From assembly GCA_037349315.1 (NCBI GenBank), contig JBAIAC010000014.1:28187001-28251000 (forward strand): a stretch of DNA of 64,000 bases, read 5' to 3'. The position numbers were made by a program, and so were the translations under genes. The notes under the pieces are model-generated. The model made no database searches, was not told where the DNA came from, and worked only from the letters and a program-made list of their open reading frames with translations. Positions 36,306 to 48,040 of the stretch are shown here, in pieces. Position 1 is the first letter of the stretch. Each line of letters opens with the position of its first letter. The DNA is from Chelydra serpentina. Its lineage: Eukaryota; Chordata; Testudines; Chelydridae.

Positions 36306-36807
36306 ATCCCTACTGTTCAGAAGCCAGCTTTACATTAATACAGCAAGAGCATGTCTCAGCTATCTCACTCCCTCCCCTTCCCTTTCCTATTGATAGCGGC
36401 CAAAGGAATGCTGGGAAATGTAGTTCTTTCCCTGCTCCAGGGCTGACTCTATAGGCAGGGAGCTAACCAAGGAACTACAACTCCCAGGGCTCCCGGACGC
36501 CCCTGCAATTTGGCCGCCCCAAGCAAATGCTTGTTTTGCTGGTGCCTAGAGCCGGCCCTGTTCAGGAGGCTCTTTGGACTTTTTTCCTTCTCTTTTGCAC
36601 CCATGCAGGATCAACTGCAGTATACCAACCTCCCATTTGCAAACAGTTAAGGTTCCTAAGTGCGGATCCAAAAAAAATGCACCACTACACACATCACAAG
36701 TATGACAGCCAGCATCAACTGTCTTTAATTTTATGGCACCAATTGCATAGAGAAGAAGCATTATCCTCAAAACAAAGTACAGTTTTATTTTTGAAATAAA
36801 CTGGCTT

Positions 36808-37285
36808 CTTAACATAAGAACTGCCATACTGGGTCAGACCAAAAGTCCATCTAGCCCAGTATCCTGTCTTCTGACAGAGGCCAATGCCAGGTGCCCCAGA
36901 GGGAATGAACAGAACAGGTAATCATCAAGTGATCCATTCCCTGTCACTCATTCCCAGCTTCTGGCATACAGAGGCTAGGGATACCATCCCTGACCATTCT
37001 GGCTAATAGCCATTGATGGACCTATCCTCCATGAATTTATCTAGTTCTTTTTTGAACTCCGTTATAGTCTTGGCCTTCACAACATCCTCTGGCAAGGAGT
37101 TCCACAGGTTGATTGTGCGTTGTGTGAAGAACACTTGGTTCATGGAGTTGAGCAAAATGGGGGAAAAAACCCCCAAAGCCCTAGTATCCTGTTTACTTCT
37201 CAAGTTAAGAATAGCACAATGGGAGATCACATGATATTTTGGGGCGCACGGGGAAAATATTCTTAAGAGGAACTGCAAGACATTA
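36808..37285 (-). mobile_element. CR1 3' fragment, minus strand, second subfamily
   Basis: The left end reads cttaacataagaactgcc, then 'atactgggtcagacc' and 'atctagcccagtatcctgtc', the reverse of the 3' end of a CR1 subfamily lacking the tcatagaa repeats. Coding remnant continues to about 37280. It differs from the subfamily at 25113. Confidence 0.92.
37003..37278 (-). pseudogene. CR1 ORF2 C-terminal remnant
   Basis: The frame contains FFTQRTINLWNSLPEDVVKA followed by ITEFKKELDKFMEDRS, the conserved last part of CR1 ORF2 after the reverse transcriptase. It is 5'-truncated, so no catalytic domain is present. Confidence 0.88.
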
Positions 37286-37759
37286 AACTGTGGACATCTA
37301 TAGAGCTATTTAATCATAGATTAATGTAGTGTTTTAATCATCAGAAGTTTGCCCTTTTTTTACAGTGTACAATGGTGTACATCGAGAAAAATCCTTCAGG
37401 TCAGTTTCAGTTGACATCTGTAGTTGAAGTGCATGCATACATATTTTTCCCATTAGTGCATGGTTACACCAGTGCTCAAATGGTAAATGAGGTTTGCCAG
37501 GGGTTGCTGACCACCAACTGTTGAATAAGGCCTAATTACAAGTATAAGAAAAGCCTAATATAACTAAATCTAGTTTTAGATTTGTTGTGTTACAGGTATT
37601 TCTTATGGTACAGGAGAGTTTTGGAAATATTGCAAATAATGAGGTAACCTTACCTGTTAACATGTCAGAACTGAGAAACTTATAATGGTGACCCCAGTAT
37701 GTGCAGAGAAGAAGGAACTTACTGTTTAAACCAAAAATTGTCTTGGATAAAAGGGGTGC
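37286..37759. other. Stretch without a recognisable gene
   Basis: AT-rich DNA with no frame, repeat end or regulatory site that I can support. Confidence 0.55.
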
Positions 37760-38693
37760 TGTAATGAGGCAGAGTGGCCTCCTATGGACCCGGAGCAGGA
37801 GGAACCCCTCACTGAGCCCTGGTGGGCGGAGCCAGGTCATGCTCATCCATCCTGCTGGAAGTCAGTAGGTGGAACAGGAAGTATAAAAGGCGGGGCTAGA
37901 AGTTTAGTTGGGCTGCAACCACCGGAGCAGCCAGATGCCTCTTGCTTGCTCCTGAGCTGGGGGACTGGCCAGAGCTGCCAGAGTCGTATGCTGACCCGAC
38001 CATGGACGAGCTGCCAGGGGAGTTAGGACATTGCCCAGGGGCAGCCAACCTTTGTCTGGCTTCAGCACCACCTGAGCATAGGTCAGCATATTGCGGTCAG
38101 GATCCCTGCTGACCCAGTGGCAAATCCCGCTATCACTGGTAGGGCCCTGGGCCAGGGTGCAGTGGAGTGGGTGGGCCTGTGCCACCGCTGCCACCCCAAC
38201 CCTGGGGCAGCAGTCTCCCCGCCTAGAGGCCCAGAAGCCAGCACTTGTTGGCCATCCGCTGGAGTAAGGATGCCCTAACCCCTGGCTGCTTGACCCTGAA
38301 CACAGGCCCAAGCCATAGACCTCTGTTGCTCCGCCCTGTCTGAGGGCCTGCCTCCTGTCAAAATCACTCTACGTTTGGACAGCAAGAGATACATGACTTA
38401 TTGCATCGACTGAAATGTATCATCCTGCACTTTAAGCTTCTTAATATAAGCTGTTTTTGTTGTTTGTTTTTTTAATTGTTATGATTTAATTGCATCTCCA
38501 GTTTTGTATCTGAGATAATCTCTTATTGCATTATTTAAACAGGAATGATATATTTCTATTGTTATCCTTTCTGTTGAAAAGGATAGTGCCTTGTAATATG
38601 TGACAAGCCACTTGTCAGATTGGCACCTGTAGTGGTTCAACGGTGGGGTTCCTCCCACTCCAGGTCTGTGAGAGGCCACTCTGCCTCACTACA
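37760..38693 (+). mobile_element. Inverted-repeat element without target duplication, DIRS- or LTR-like
   Basis: The left end TGTAATGAGGCAGAGTGG.. and the right end in reverse, TGTAGTGAGGCAGAGTGG.., agree over 22 bases with one mismatch, and weaker similarity ('ggagcaggaggaacccc' against 'ggagtgggaggaacccc') extends to about 60 bases. No duplication of flanking DNA is seen. A TATAAAA box at 37882 precedes 'ggcggggctag', suggesting a transcription start. Ends of TG...CA with long inverted repeats and no duplication fit DIRS-like retroelements, but two LTRs in opposite orientation, or a decayed DNA transposon, would look the same. No coding remnant was recognised. Confidence 0.6.
37882..37888 (+). 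promoter_or_regulatory. TATA box within the inverted-repeat element
   Basis: TATAAAA followed by GGCGGGGC resembles a polymerase II core promoter of an LTR. Its activity is unknown. Confidence 0.4.
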
Positions 38694-39250
38694 TCTCTGG
38701 GCGTCACTTGTCATGGGGAATTAGTGGCATGGCAAGAGTCTATAGCTCGGGCCAGTAGTCCAAGGCTTATTGGTGATGAGTCAGATGCTGATTAGCCATC
38801 GGGAATCTTAAAGTTGTATTGAAATAAAGTTGTATTGACTAGGTGGTGACTTTCTTGGGCTTTTTGAATACGTCTCTTTTCCTTTTCAAGTCTAGAGAAA
38901 ATATTTTTCAGAGGACATTTGCTAACTGCTTGGTGAGTAATCTGTGTCTTCCACAGGCAGCTAAATATGGCAGCTAGCTAGTTTTTTGCTAGATGTTTTC
39001 ATGTAATTAACATCCTCAGGCACCAACTTGTGAAAGTAAATTTTCTATCTTTGGCAAACTAGGACAAGGCCCGGGAGCAGCACAGGAAAACTAATATTAA
39101 ATAATGAATGCATAATTAAAATGTTTCAAGAGTCAGTTGTACAAATCATTATTTGGGCAGGTTGAAAGTATGTGACAGATATGGCAGTAACTCAGGATTT
39201 ATTAATGGTACAACTTTCTCATGCTGTTGTCTTCACATTTTTAAAATATA
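38694..39250. other. Stretch without a recognisable gene
   Basis: Nothing supportable was seen between the two repeat elements. The phrase 'aagttgtattgaaataaagttgtattgac' near 38812 is a short local duplication. Confidence 0.5.
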
Positions 39251-40578
39251 TGTAACCCTTCTGCCAGTCAGAGTTGGCAGCAACAAGTGCCGGGTTCAGT
39301 GTCTAGGGATTCCATTCCAATAACAATGCAAAACCGACTCGAGCCCCCACCCAGTGACCTGGGACAAATATATATAAACCCCCCCCCCCGGGCGCCTCTA
39401 AGAGGCAATACTTCCCCTCTCGCAAGAACAGAGTCTGAGTGTAGCAAAACCCTTTTAATGACAGAGAGAAACAATGCAGCATTATGTTGGGGAAACACCA
39501 CATCTAGGATTCGTAAACCAAACTGTGAGCAAAGACCCACCCCAGCAAATTGGCCATGTCCTTTCCCTTTGGTTCTTGAGTCCAGCAACCCCCAAAATCA
39601 CCCAAAGTCCCAAAAGTCCCCAAAACCCAAAAGTCCAGACCCAGAGTTCAAAAGTTCATCTGCAGAGTGTTACACCGCCCCCCCCCCCCAGTCTGGGTGG
39701 AAATGGAGAGGGGAGAGGTAAGGGGCACCTAACATGGCTCGAAGCTGACTGCCCCGTCCGTTCGTGGGGCTTTGCTCTGCTCTGCTCCGCCAGCCATCCC
39801 ACGAGCCGCTCCACTCTGCCAGCCATCCCGCAAGCCGCTCTGACTGTCCCGCAAACTGCTCCGCTCTGTCAGCAGCTCCACTCTGCCAGCCGTCCCGCAA
39901 ACTGCTCCGCTCCACCAGCAGCTCCACCCCGTCAGCCGTCCTGCAAGCCACTCCAGCTGTCCCGCAAACTGCTCTGCTCTGCCAGCAGCTCTGCTCCGCC
40001 AGCCGTCCCACCAGCTGCTCAGCAATATATCTTCAGGCTCCCCCACTACTTAACACAGTGCTCAGTGATTTCAGATCATAATAATTTTAGCTCTTTAGTG
40101 ATTTCAGCTTGTAGTAAGGGGAGCCTTAGTGCTCATTTGCACCATTAGCCCAGAGTGATTTCAACTCAGCAGCCTGTAACTAGACTCCTAAAGAACTCAA
40201 AATTAGCTCTGATATTCCACAGTGGAGAGAGAGAGAAGGAGGTGCAATTGACATTTACGGCCCTCAGAAGCAGCCCATGCCACCAGATACAAATACCTGT
40301 CCCCAGCCTCTCTCAATTCACTGGGTTTTGGAACCCATGTCCCTTGCCTAATGAGTGCTGCTTAGTTGATGGCAAGTCCCTCCATCATAAGAAAAGGCCG
40401 CTGTCCTTGATTGTGTGAATCAGGATAACAGTTGAGGATCCTACATCAGCCAACGTGATCATTTGGGCTGCTTGGGCTCATGGTAGGTGGGGTGGGTGTG
40501 CCTATGTAAATGAGATCAGCTCTTTCCCACAACTTGCCACCAGATGTCAGGGTGAACCTCATCCTGACTCTGCTTACA
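39251..40578 (-). mobile_element. Probable solo LTR (1.33 kb)
   Basis: The left end TGTAACCC and right end CTTACA give the TG...CA termini of an LTR, with TATA on both sides (39247-39250 and 40579-40582). The body contains C runs at about 39380-39389 and 39676-39690 and a tandem GC-rich region. No gag, pol or env remnant lies inside or beside it, so a solo LTR is the simplest reading. Orientation is uncertain. The 4-bp duplication is short and AT-only, so it is weak evidence on its own. The long open frames here are produced by the tandem repeat. Confidence 0.65.
39770..40020. repeat. Tandem GC-rich repeat inside the LTR-like element
   Basis: Diverged units of the type 'cagccgtcccgcaaactgctccgctc' recur about nine times. 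They keep five overlapping frames open on both strands, none of which looks like a real protein. Confidence 0.85.
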
Positions 40579-41987
40579 TATAGAAAACTAAATTTTGTGT
40601 GTGTATGTATACACACAATGTTTTGTACATGTAAAACATCAATAGTACACTTATGTGGGAGCAGACATAACTTTTCAACAACTGTCGAAGAATAACAAAA
40701 CTACTGGGCACTTAAATCAAAACCCAAATACACCTGAAAATTATAAATTGGGGATAATGTCATCTCTTTAAACATGCAGTTCTAATTGTTAACCTTTCCA
40801 AACTCTGGTAGCATTTATTTAGATATTTGCATTTAGAGGTCTGCAGTTCCTTCAGCCTCATCCCAGTGCCCTTCATTCACTGGAAGCAAACTAGTTCCTT
40901 GGATGAAGAGAGATTTGTCCCTTTTTAAGATGTCTTGTGATTCATGGTAAAGCTGGACAAAGTCCATTCTTGTCTTCTATTTGAGGTTCTGTGCATTCCT
41001 CTTACCATACATTTCATGTCTTATAGATCTATTCTTTCCTGAAGTCTCAGAGCTGAAACCATAGCTACTAGTAGCAGCTGGTCAGACATTTCATTTTTTT
41101 CTAACATCCTCCTTCTACCAACTTCATTGTCTTCCTAAATTAATTGCATTAGACCCTCCAGCCGTTTTGGTTTCATACCACTTCCTCAGCAATTATTTTA
41201 CCTCTCACTTGAACTTTAAACTGGTACTCTACACTTACTATTTTCTAGCTTCTTTAAATCAAAATTGTAGATCATGAATGTTCCCTTAGACCTCTCCTTT
41301 GAAGACCTTTCTATCATTCAGATATCTCTCCTTAAGGCAAATTACTTCTTTTATACCCTAGCATGCTAAGATTTTGTATCTGCGGTACACTAGGATGCCT
41401 ATGCTAAGTGACTGTGTGGACTTTTGCTATCATGCATGGAAAAAGTCCATTGTGAGCTTTGATCTTCTCCAATTTCAAAGTGGGGTAGATCAAAGTGCTC
41501 TACTGAATTTTTCATGCACAGTAGCAGGGTCTGTAGAGTGAGGCTAATGTCCTGTGGATTTATATTCCAGAGTGCTGCATACTAACTGTTCATATAGTTA
41601 AGCTCTGAGTCTGCTGATTTTGGTAAATGGTATTTCAGGTTTTTAGATTAATTTCCGAATTCCCTTCTTCTATTGCTTGGCATCTTCCTTCCTTCCTTCC
41701 AGGATATTGTATTTCTGTTTTGATACTCAGTGTCACACCTTTCATGTTATTTAGAAACAACCTAAACCCCACCTCCTTTTTTAAAAACATACACATTTTC
41801 ATTTTGAATATCGAGCAATAGGGTGTTAATATACTCACAGGTTGGAGATGGGTCTTCATTCAGGAATTATTTACACTTAAATTTATCAACCATAAACCAT
41901 ATAAGGAATTAAAGTTTACGGACCATACATCTAAGGTATGAGGTAATCATTAAAGGTGCCAGAGTCAGCGTATTATTTTCCTTGAGG
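40579..41987. other. Stretch without a recognisable gene
   Basis: No exon or transposon ends were seen. A short TTCC tandem occurs near 41688-41699. Confidence 0.55.
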
Positions 41988-42055
41988 ATTAATAATCCAG
42001 CTGACTTCAACAGGACTCCTATTGGAATCCTGTTGAAGTCAGCTGGATTATTAAT
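41988..42055. other. Perfect 28-bp inverted repeat with 12-nt loop
   Basis: The arms 41988-42015 and 42028-42055 are exact reverse complements over 28 bases, around the loop ctcctattggaa. The left arm begins attaataatccagctg and ends acttcaacagga. Either strand would fold into a stable hairpin. No target duplication or transposon end was recognised around it. The size is compatible with a small-RNA precursor stem, or with a template-switch during replication. Confidence 0.95.
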
Positions 42056-42531
42056 GGACAAGGGGATTAGTTGAGTGCTGTAAAGGAGTCAGACTTGGGC
42101 CCTACAGGGATCCATATGGCACTGAATGTCAATAAGTATATTGTGATCCAATAGTCATCGTGAATAGGTCTTGAAAAATGTACCAGAGTGAGCATAGCCA
42201 TCATGAAACATAATTTCATCTCCACACACAATGCTATTTAAAGGAAAATGTCTCTCTTGGTTCTGTTTTACCTTCTTTCCATTCCTGGCTTCCATCCCCA
42301 TTTTCTTTCATTTCCTCCTTCAGCATGGTGTTTTCAACCAGGGTTGTTTTCAATGCCTGTTTCCTCTCTTCTTTCTTCCTCACTTTTGCCCTTTATCTCT
42401 TCCTCCCCGCGCCCCCTTGACAGTATGTTCTTTACTCCATATACTCTCTCTCTTATATATTCCCCAACTCTCTCTCACTATCTCTTTTCTGTCATGCAAA
42501 TACCTTACTTCTCTCTTCTAAATTACCATAT
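42056..42531. other. Stretch without a recognisable gene
   Basis: Pyrimidine-rich from about 42240 to 42520, which keeps two overlapping plus-strand frames open; neither resembles a protein. Confidence 0.5.
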
Positions 42532-42684
42532 TCATAGAATCATAGAATCATAGAATCTCAGGGTTGGAAGGGACCTCAGGAGGTCATCTAGTCCAACCCC
42601 CTGCTCAAAGCAGGACCAACCCCAACTAGATCATCCCAGCCAGGGCTTTGTCAAGCCTGACCTTAAAAACCTCTAAAAAAAAAA
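42532..42684 (-). mobile_element. CR1 3' tail, minus strand
   Basis: Three copies of the tcatagaa octamer are followed by 'tctcagggttggaaggga', 'tcatctagtccaa' and 'ttgtcaagcctgacc', all typical CR1 3' sequence in reverse. It is a short 5'-truncated copy with little divergence from the one at 25113, ending in an A-rich run. Confidence 0.94.
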
Positions 42685-44557
42685 TTGTTCTCTTCTGCCC
42701 ACCCATCCTCATGCACACTCCTCCTTCCACTTCCATGATCCATCATCAGAGTCTTAATAGTTAGAGGACTTAATTTCCAGAAAGCTAAATTAAGAAAAAG
42801 GTCCTCATTGTCCAAGGCTAACACCCATCTGAAAATCCAACCCCAACTTCTACCAAACTCAGCTGCTAGGCAGCACAAGAGGGAGATGGTATTCTGAAGA
42901 GAGTGTTGTTCCTGGACCCTTCCTGAGGGTTAAAATTTGTCTAAGTGTAAAGTCTCCCCCTAGGTCAATCCATCCCCGATAGTAGGGAGAGGATGGCATT
43001 TGCCTATTTATACCCTTCCACACCAACTTCTTGTTGTTCTGTCCCTTGAATCTCCTGGAAACTAAGAAGGAGATGGTGGTACATGGTAGGTCATCCATCC
43101 TCCGTATTTTGAGTCATTGTACTCTGTAAATAGCTGAAGTGCCTACATCTGGTGGTGCTAATTCTTTCCAAAGTCACCACATGTGAAATTGACTTGGTTG
43201 CTTTGGTCAATTTCAGAACCTTGTGGATAGTAGAGAATAGCAGCAATGAAAAGGGCCAAGATTTGGGAATGTCTACCTACACACTTTAGAAGAAAGCATT
43301 TCACTATTTCTCACTGATTTATACTAAAATCACTTAGAAGGGTTTTTTTGCTACTTAAGGGTCTAGAAACTTTAAAAACAAAAGTCAAAGCATAGATTCT
43401 TCACAAGTTAATGGCAACTTACCCAGGAAAGAGCCCTTCTTGTGCTAGGTCATTGAGTTTAAAAAACCATCTGCACTCAGTGGAGTGCTAACTTGTCAGA
43501 AGTAATGTCTCTTCTCGACTATAGATTCATAGTATGTTTGTTTTTTGTTCCTAACCATTATTGCAAAACCATTTTCTTTTTTGTTTTTCTAGTATCAAAT
43601 ATCTCTGTGCTTCTTAGGTGCCGTATTAGTTGTTTCTCTTATTATTCCTAGTTTGGAATTCTAAGGCTTTGTTCTTTCTCTCAAAAGAATTAAATGAACT
43701 TCACTAGTTGTGAAAATAAGTCTGATAGTACTCTCCAGAGGAATGATAAGTACAGGCAGATATTCAGCATGTTTCCCATCTTGAATCTCTCTCAAATCAA
43801 CATCCTTTATGCTACCATCCTGAGAATTTCCTAGGTAGAAAATACCATACATGCCCTAGGTCTTTTGAGTTGGGAACACAATCAAGATTAGCTTGTGATC
43901 CCCACACATTTCACTTGGGATCACTCCATATTCAGTAAAGGGCACTCTGTTCTTTTCCCCCCCTCTTAAAAAATATATCAACTCACTCCATATCTAGTGT
44001 TTCATTTCAAAGCTACCAGACAAGATGGATTTGCAAGGATTTTCTACTCAAAAATTGTTGACATATGAAATAGGATCTTTGCATTCAACCTCTTTTTCGG
44101 TTAATTTTATTCACCCTTTATTGCCTACACGTGTCTGCTTAATGTGGAGGGAGTGGATCAAGAGAACACATTTTTATTCACAGAGGAAACCATGGAATAG
44201 AAACCACAAAACAAACTCAGCACTTGGTACTGACTATCGTGTAGTTCCTTATCTGATAACTACCCTTAATGTTAACTCTTCTCAGTTATGCATTTCCTGT
44301 TGTCTCTTAAAAGCATCTGATTTCTAAGAACCCATTACACTCCAGTCTCTCTTTTCTGTAACTGTTTTAAATTGTTTCACCTCATCCTTGCTACTAAACC
44401 TCCCCTCCTTCAGGGACTTGATGATATGCCGTTACCAAGTGATGTCAGATTGTTGTTGCATGTAATTCTTTAATTCTGATTTTTTTTAAACCTTTCATTA
44501 AATCATACATTGGTTTTTGACATCTGACTCTTAGTTTAATTCTTATCCTCTTTATAC
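42685..44557. other. Stretch without a recognisable gene
   Basis: No exon, paired transposon ends or RNA gene could be supported. Confidence 0.55.
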
Positions 44558-45076
44558 AATCATAGAATTGTAGGACTGGATATCTAGTCCAATCCCCTGC
44601 AATCATGGCAGGACTGTGTATTATCTAGATCAACCCTCACATGTGTTTGTCTAGCCTTCTCTTAAAAATCTTCACTGATGGGGATTCCACAACAATTCTC
44701 TATCAATTTATTCTAGTGCTTAACCACCCTGACAGTTAGGAAGTATTTCCTAATTTCCAACCTAAACTTCCCTTGCTGCAATTTAAGCCCATTGCTTCTT
44801 GTCCTACCCTCAGAGGTAGAGAACAATTTTTCTCCCTCCTTCTCATAACAACCTTTTATTTACGTGTAAACTATTATGTCCCTTCTATCTTCTCTTCTTC
44901 AATCTTCCCTCATAGGTCATGTTTTCTAGACCTGTAATTCTTTCTGTTGCTCTTCTCTGGATTTTCTCCAATTTGTCCCCATCTTTCCTGATGGGGCGCT
45001 CAGAACTGGACACAATACTCCAGTTGTGGCCTAATCAGTGTGGAGTAGAGTGGAAGAATTACTTCTTGTGTCTTGC

Positions 45077-48025
45077 TTACAACACTCCTGCTAATATATC
45101 CCAGAATGATGTTTGCTTTTTTGCAACAGTTGTGCACTGTTCACTCATATTTAGCTTGTGATCTACTATGACCCCCAGATCCCTTTCTTCTGTACTCTTT
45201 CCTAGGCAGTCATTTCCCATTTTGTATGTGTGCAGCTGATTGATCCTTCCTAAGTGGTGTACTTTGCATTTGTCCTTATTGAATTTCATCCTGTTTACAT
45301 CAGACCATTTCTCCAGTTTGTCCAGATCATTTTGAATTTTAATCCTGTCCTCCAAAACACTTGCAACCCCTCCCAGATTGGTAGCGCTTGCACACTTTAT
45401 AAGCATACTCTCTATGCCATTATCTAAATTATTGATGAAGATATTGAACAGAACCGGAACCAGAACCGATTCCTGCAGGACCCCACTCATTATGCCCTTC
45501 TAGCATGACTGTGAACCACTGATAACTATTCTCTGGGAACAGTTTTCCAACCAGTTATGCATCCACCAGGTTGTATTTCCCTAGTTTATGAGAAGGCCAT
45601 GTGAGAGTATGAAAATCCTTATTAAAGTCAAGATATACCACTGTGATGGGTTGGGGTCACAGAGACCTGCTTGGTGCTGCCACCTGGTGTGCCAAGGCTA
45701 CTTCTGCCCCTGCTTCCAGGCCTTTTCCAGCTTGGGACTCCCGAATCCTGTCTGTTTTGAGCCAGATTCCACTGATCTGCTGCAAACACAGACCCAGGTC
45801 CGAACCAAGTCCACTCACAACTGTAAGGCTCCTGGAAGCGCTCTTGCCTTTGACACCCAGGTGTCCAACCCCCAAGGAGGTTCAAACCCTTAATAAATCC
45901 GTTTTACCCTGTATAAAGCTTATACAGGGCAAACTCATAAATAGTTCGCCTTCTATTTCAAAGATAGAAAGATATGCACAGCTGTTTGCCCCGCCCCCCC
46001 CCCCCGGTACCAAGTCGTACACCAGGAAACTTAATGAGTAAAAAGTGATTTTAATAAGTACAGAAAGTAGGATTTAGGTGATTCCAAGTAGTGACAGACA
46101 GAACAAATTGAATTACTAAGTAAAATAAAATAAAACATGCAGGTCTATGTCTAATCAAACTTCACACAGATATCAAAACCCAGGCTCCAGCTTTCTTTCT
46201 TTCATAGGCTGTAAAGCTTCTAGCCTGGGTCCAGCAGTCACTCACACCCCCTATTGTCTCTGTCCTTTGTTCAGTCTCTCTCCAGTATGTCCTTGGGGGG
46301 TGGAGAGCTTCTTTCTTTAGCCAGCTGAAGACAAAATGGAAGGGTCTTTCAAGGGCTTTTATAGCCTTTTCCCCACTCCCTGTGTAGGATCCTGTTGCCA
46401 TGGAGTTTTGGGATCACATGGGCAAGTCACATGTCCATGCACCCCTCGGTAACCAGTCCGACCAGTTGCATTCTTGACCAGGCCCCGATATGGATTGGGG
46501 TCTGCAACTTCTTTTGTCTGTTAAGTGCTCGTACTTAACAGGCACATTCTTTTCTCCAAACATGATCCCATGCACTTACAAAGGCTATGTACAAAACCAG
46601 CAAATATAAAACCAATCTTCATAACTCCAACTGCAACAGTGATACATGCATACAAACAGGAGGAATAAATTCAGTAGGTCATAACTTTCACAGAGATATG
46701 TTACATGGCACATGTAGCATAAAACATATTCTAGTTACATATATACATTTATAAGCATCTCCCCATAAAGCTTTATGGGGTACACCGTCACAACCACATC
46801 TACCACTTCACCCCTATCCACAAGGCTTGTTACCCTGTCAAGAAAGCTATCAGGTTAGTTTGATATGATTTGTTCTTGGCAAATCCATGCTGACTGTTAC
46901 TTATCACCTTATTATCTTCTAGGTGTTTGCAAATTGATTGCTTAATTATTTGCTCAATTATCTTTCCGGGTACTGAAGTTAAACTGACTGGTCTGTAATT
47001 CCTCCTGTTGTTCTTATTTCCCTTTTTATAGATGGGCACTATATTTGCCCTTTTCCAGACTTCTGTAATCTCTCCCATCTTCCATGACTTTTAAAATATA
47101 ATCTCTACTGGCTCAGATATCTTCTCAGTATGCTCCTTGAGTGTTCTAGGCTGTATTTAATTGGGCCCTGGTGACTTGAAGACATCTGACTCGTCTAAGT
47201 AATTTTTAACTTGTTCATTCCCTATTTTAGACTCTGACCATACCTCATTTTCACTGCCATTCACTATGTTAGATGTCTAATCGCTACTAATCTTTTTGGT
47301 GGAAAAACAGTCATTTAGCACTTCTGACATTTTCATATTTTCTGTTATTGTTTCCACCCCTCATTGAGTAAGAGGCCTACCCTGTCCTTGATCTGCCTCT
47401 TGTTTCTAAAGTATTCATAGAATGTTTTCTTGTTACCCTTCTAGCTAGTTTAATCTCATTTTGTGCTTTGGTTTTCCTAATTTTGTCCCTACATACTTGT
47501 GTTATTTGTCTATATTCATCCTTTATAATTTGACCTAATTTCTATTTTTTGTGGGACTCCTTCAGTGATCTAAAAATCAAAAAAAATTCCTGCTTATGCC
47601 AGGGTGGTCTCTTGCCATATTTCCTTGATTTCCTACACAGTGGGATAATTTGCTCTTGTCTCTTTGAAAAACTGCCAACTCTCTTGAACTGCTTTTCCCC
47701 TTAGACTTGCTTTTCATAGGATCTTGCCACTAACTGCCTGAGTTTGCTAAAGTGCCTTCTTGAATTCCATTGTCTTTATTTCACTGTTCTCCCTCCTCCC
47801 ATTCCTTAGAATCATGAACTGTACCATTTCATGATCACTTTCACCCAAACTGCCTTCCATTTTCAAATTCTCCCTATTTGTCAAAATCAAATCTAGAACA
47901 GCCTCTTCCCTAGTAGCTTTCTCCACTTTCTGCCAGCCAGATGCAAAGGTAGTGGATCTCATGAGACTTCTAATAGCCTCATAGTTAGTGCTGGGAAGGA
48001 ACCAGTGATCATGGTACACCTGCAT
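45077..48025 (-). pseudogene. CR1 ORF2 remnant with lost catalytic motif
   Basis: Recognisable pieces, from the 5' side, are the endonuclease end (47747-48025) with [14 protein letters not shown] and GESDHEMV; the reverse-transcriptase start (46830-47078) with ANIVPIYKKGNK and [14 protein letters not shown]; then, beyond the LTR insert, a frame at 45077-45490 with [24 protein letters not shown] and [18 protein letters not shown]. Where the active site should read FADDTKLG the frame reads CASATNLG, so both catalytic aspartates are gone. Multiple frameshifts and stops separate the pieces. Functionally dead. Confidence 0.88.
45642..46792. mobile_element. Solo-LTR-like element inserted in CR1, 5-bp duplication
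   Basis: It starts TGTGATGGG and ends CACCGTCACA, giving TG...CA termini with a short imperfect inverted repeat. ACCAC is duplicated on both sides (45637-45641 and 46793-46797), and CR1 sequence resumes exactly after it. The 1.15-kb body has a C-rich run near 45991-46006 and a ccctgtata/tatacaggg inverted repeat near 45909. There is no coding remnant of gag, pol or env. A solo LTR left by recombination fits best; the parent family is not assigned. Confidence 0.82.
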
Positions 48026-48040
48026 GCCAATGAGATAGGG

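Larger units (their letters stand above)
35156..36560. mobile_element. Non-autonomous hAT transposon with perfect TIRs
   Basis: The left end CAGGGCCGGCTCTAGG is exactly the reverse complement of the right end CCTAGAGCCGGCCCTG. Both sides carry TTCAGGAG (35148-35155 and 36561-36568), a perfect 8-bp duplication. Just inside, both ends also share 'gccgccccaagcaaa' in inverted orientation. The interior contains a CCC-rich minisatellite, AT-rich filler and a second hAT element inserted at 36183. No transposase frame is present; proline-rich frames come from the minisatellite. Confidence 0.93.
44558..48040 (-). mobile_element. Older CR1 LINE, minus strand, split by an LTR insertion
   Basis: The 3' end is at the left ('aatcatagaattgtagg', then 'tctagtccaatcccctgc'). 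ORF2 pieces follow rightward to the endonuclease near 47750-48025. The solo-LTR-like insert at 45642-46792 interrupts it, flanked by ACCAC on each side. Coding is more decayed than at 25113. The 5' limit is set by loss of similarity and is approximate. Confidence 0.9.

Noticed and set aside
39474..40148. 224-codon frame, the longest in the window, plus several overlapping ones on both strands
   Set aside because: Produced by a GC-rich tandem repeat inside an LTR-like element; five frames are open over the same DNA.
39251..46792. Endogenous retrovirus with genes between the two LTR-like elements
   Set aside because: The two elements differ in sequence and termini, and no gag, pol or env remnant lies between them; the DNA between is CR1 and plain sequence.
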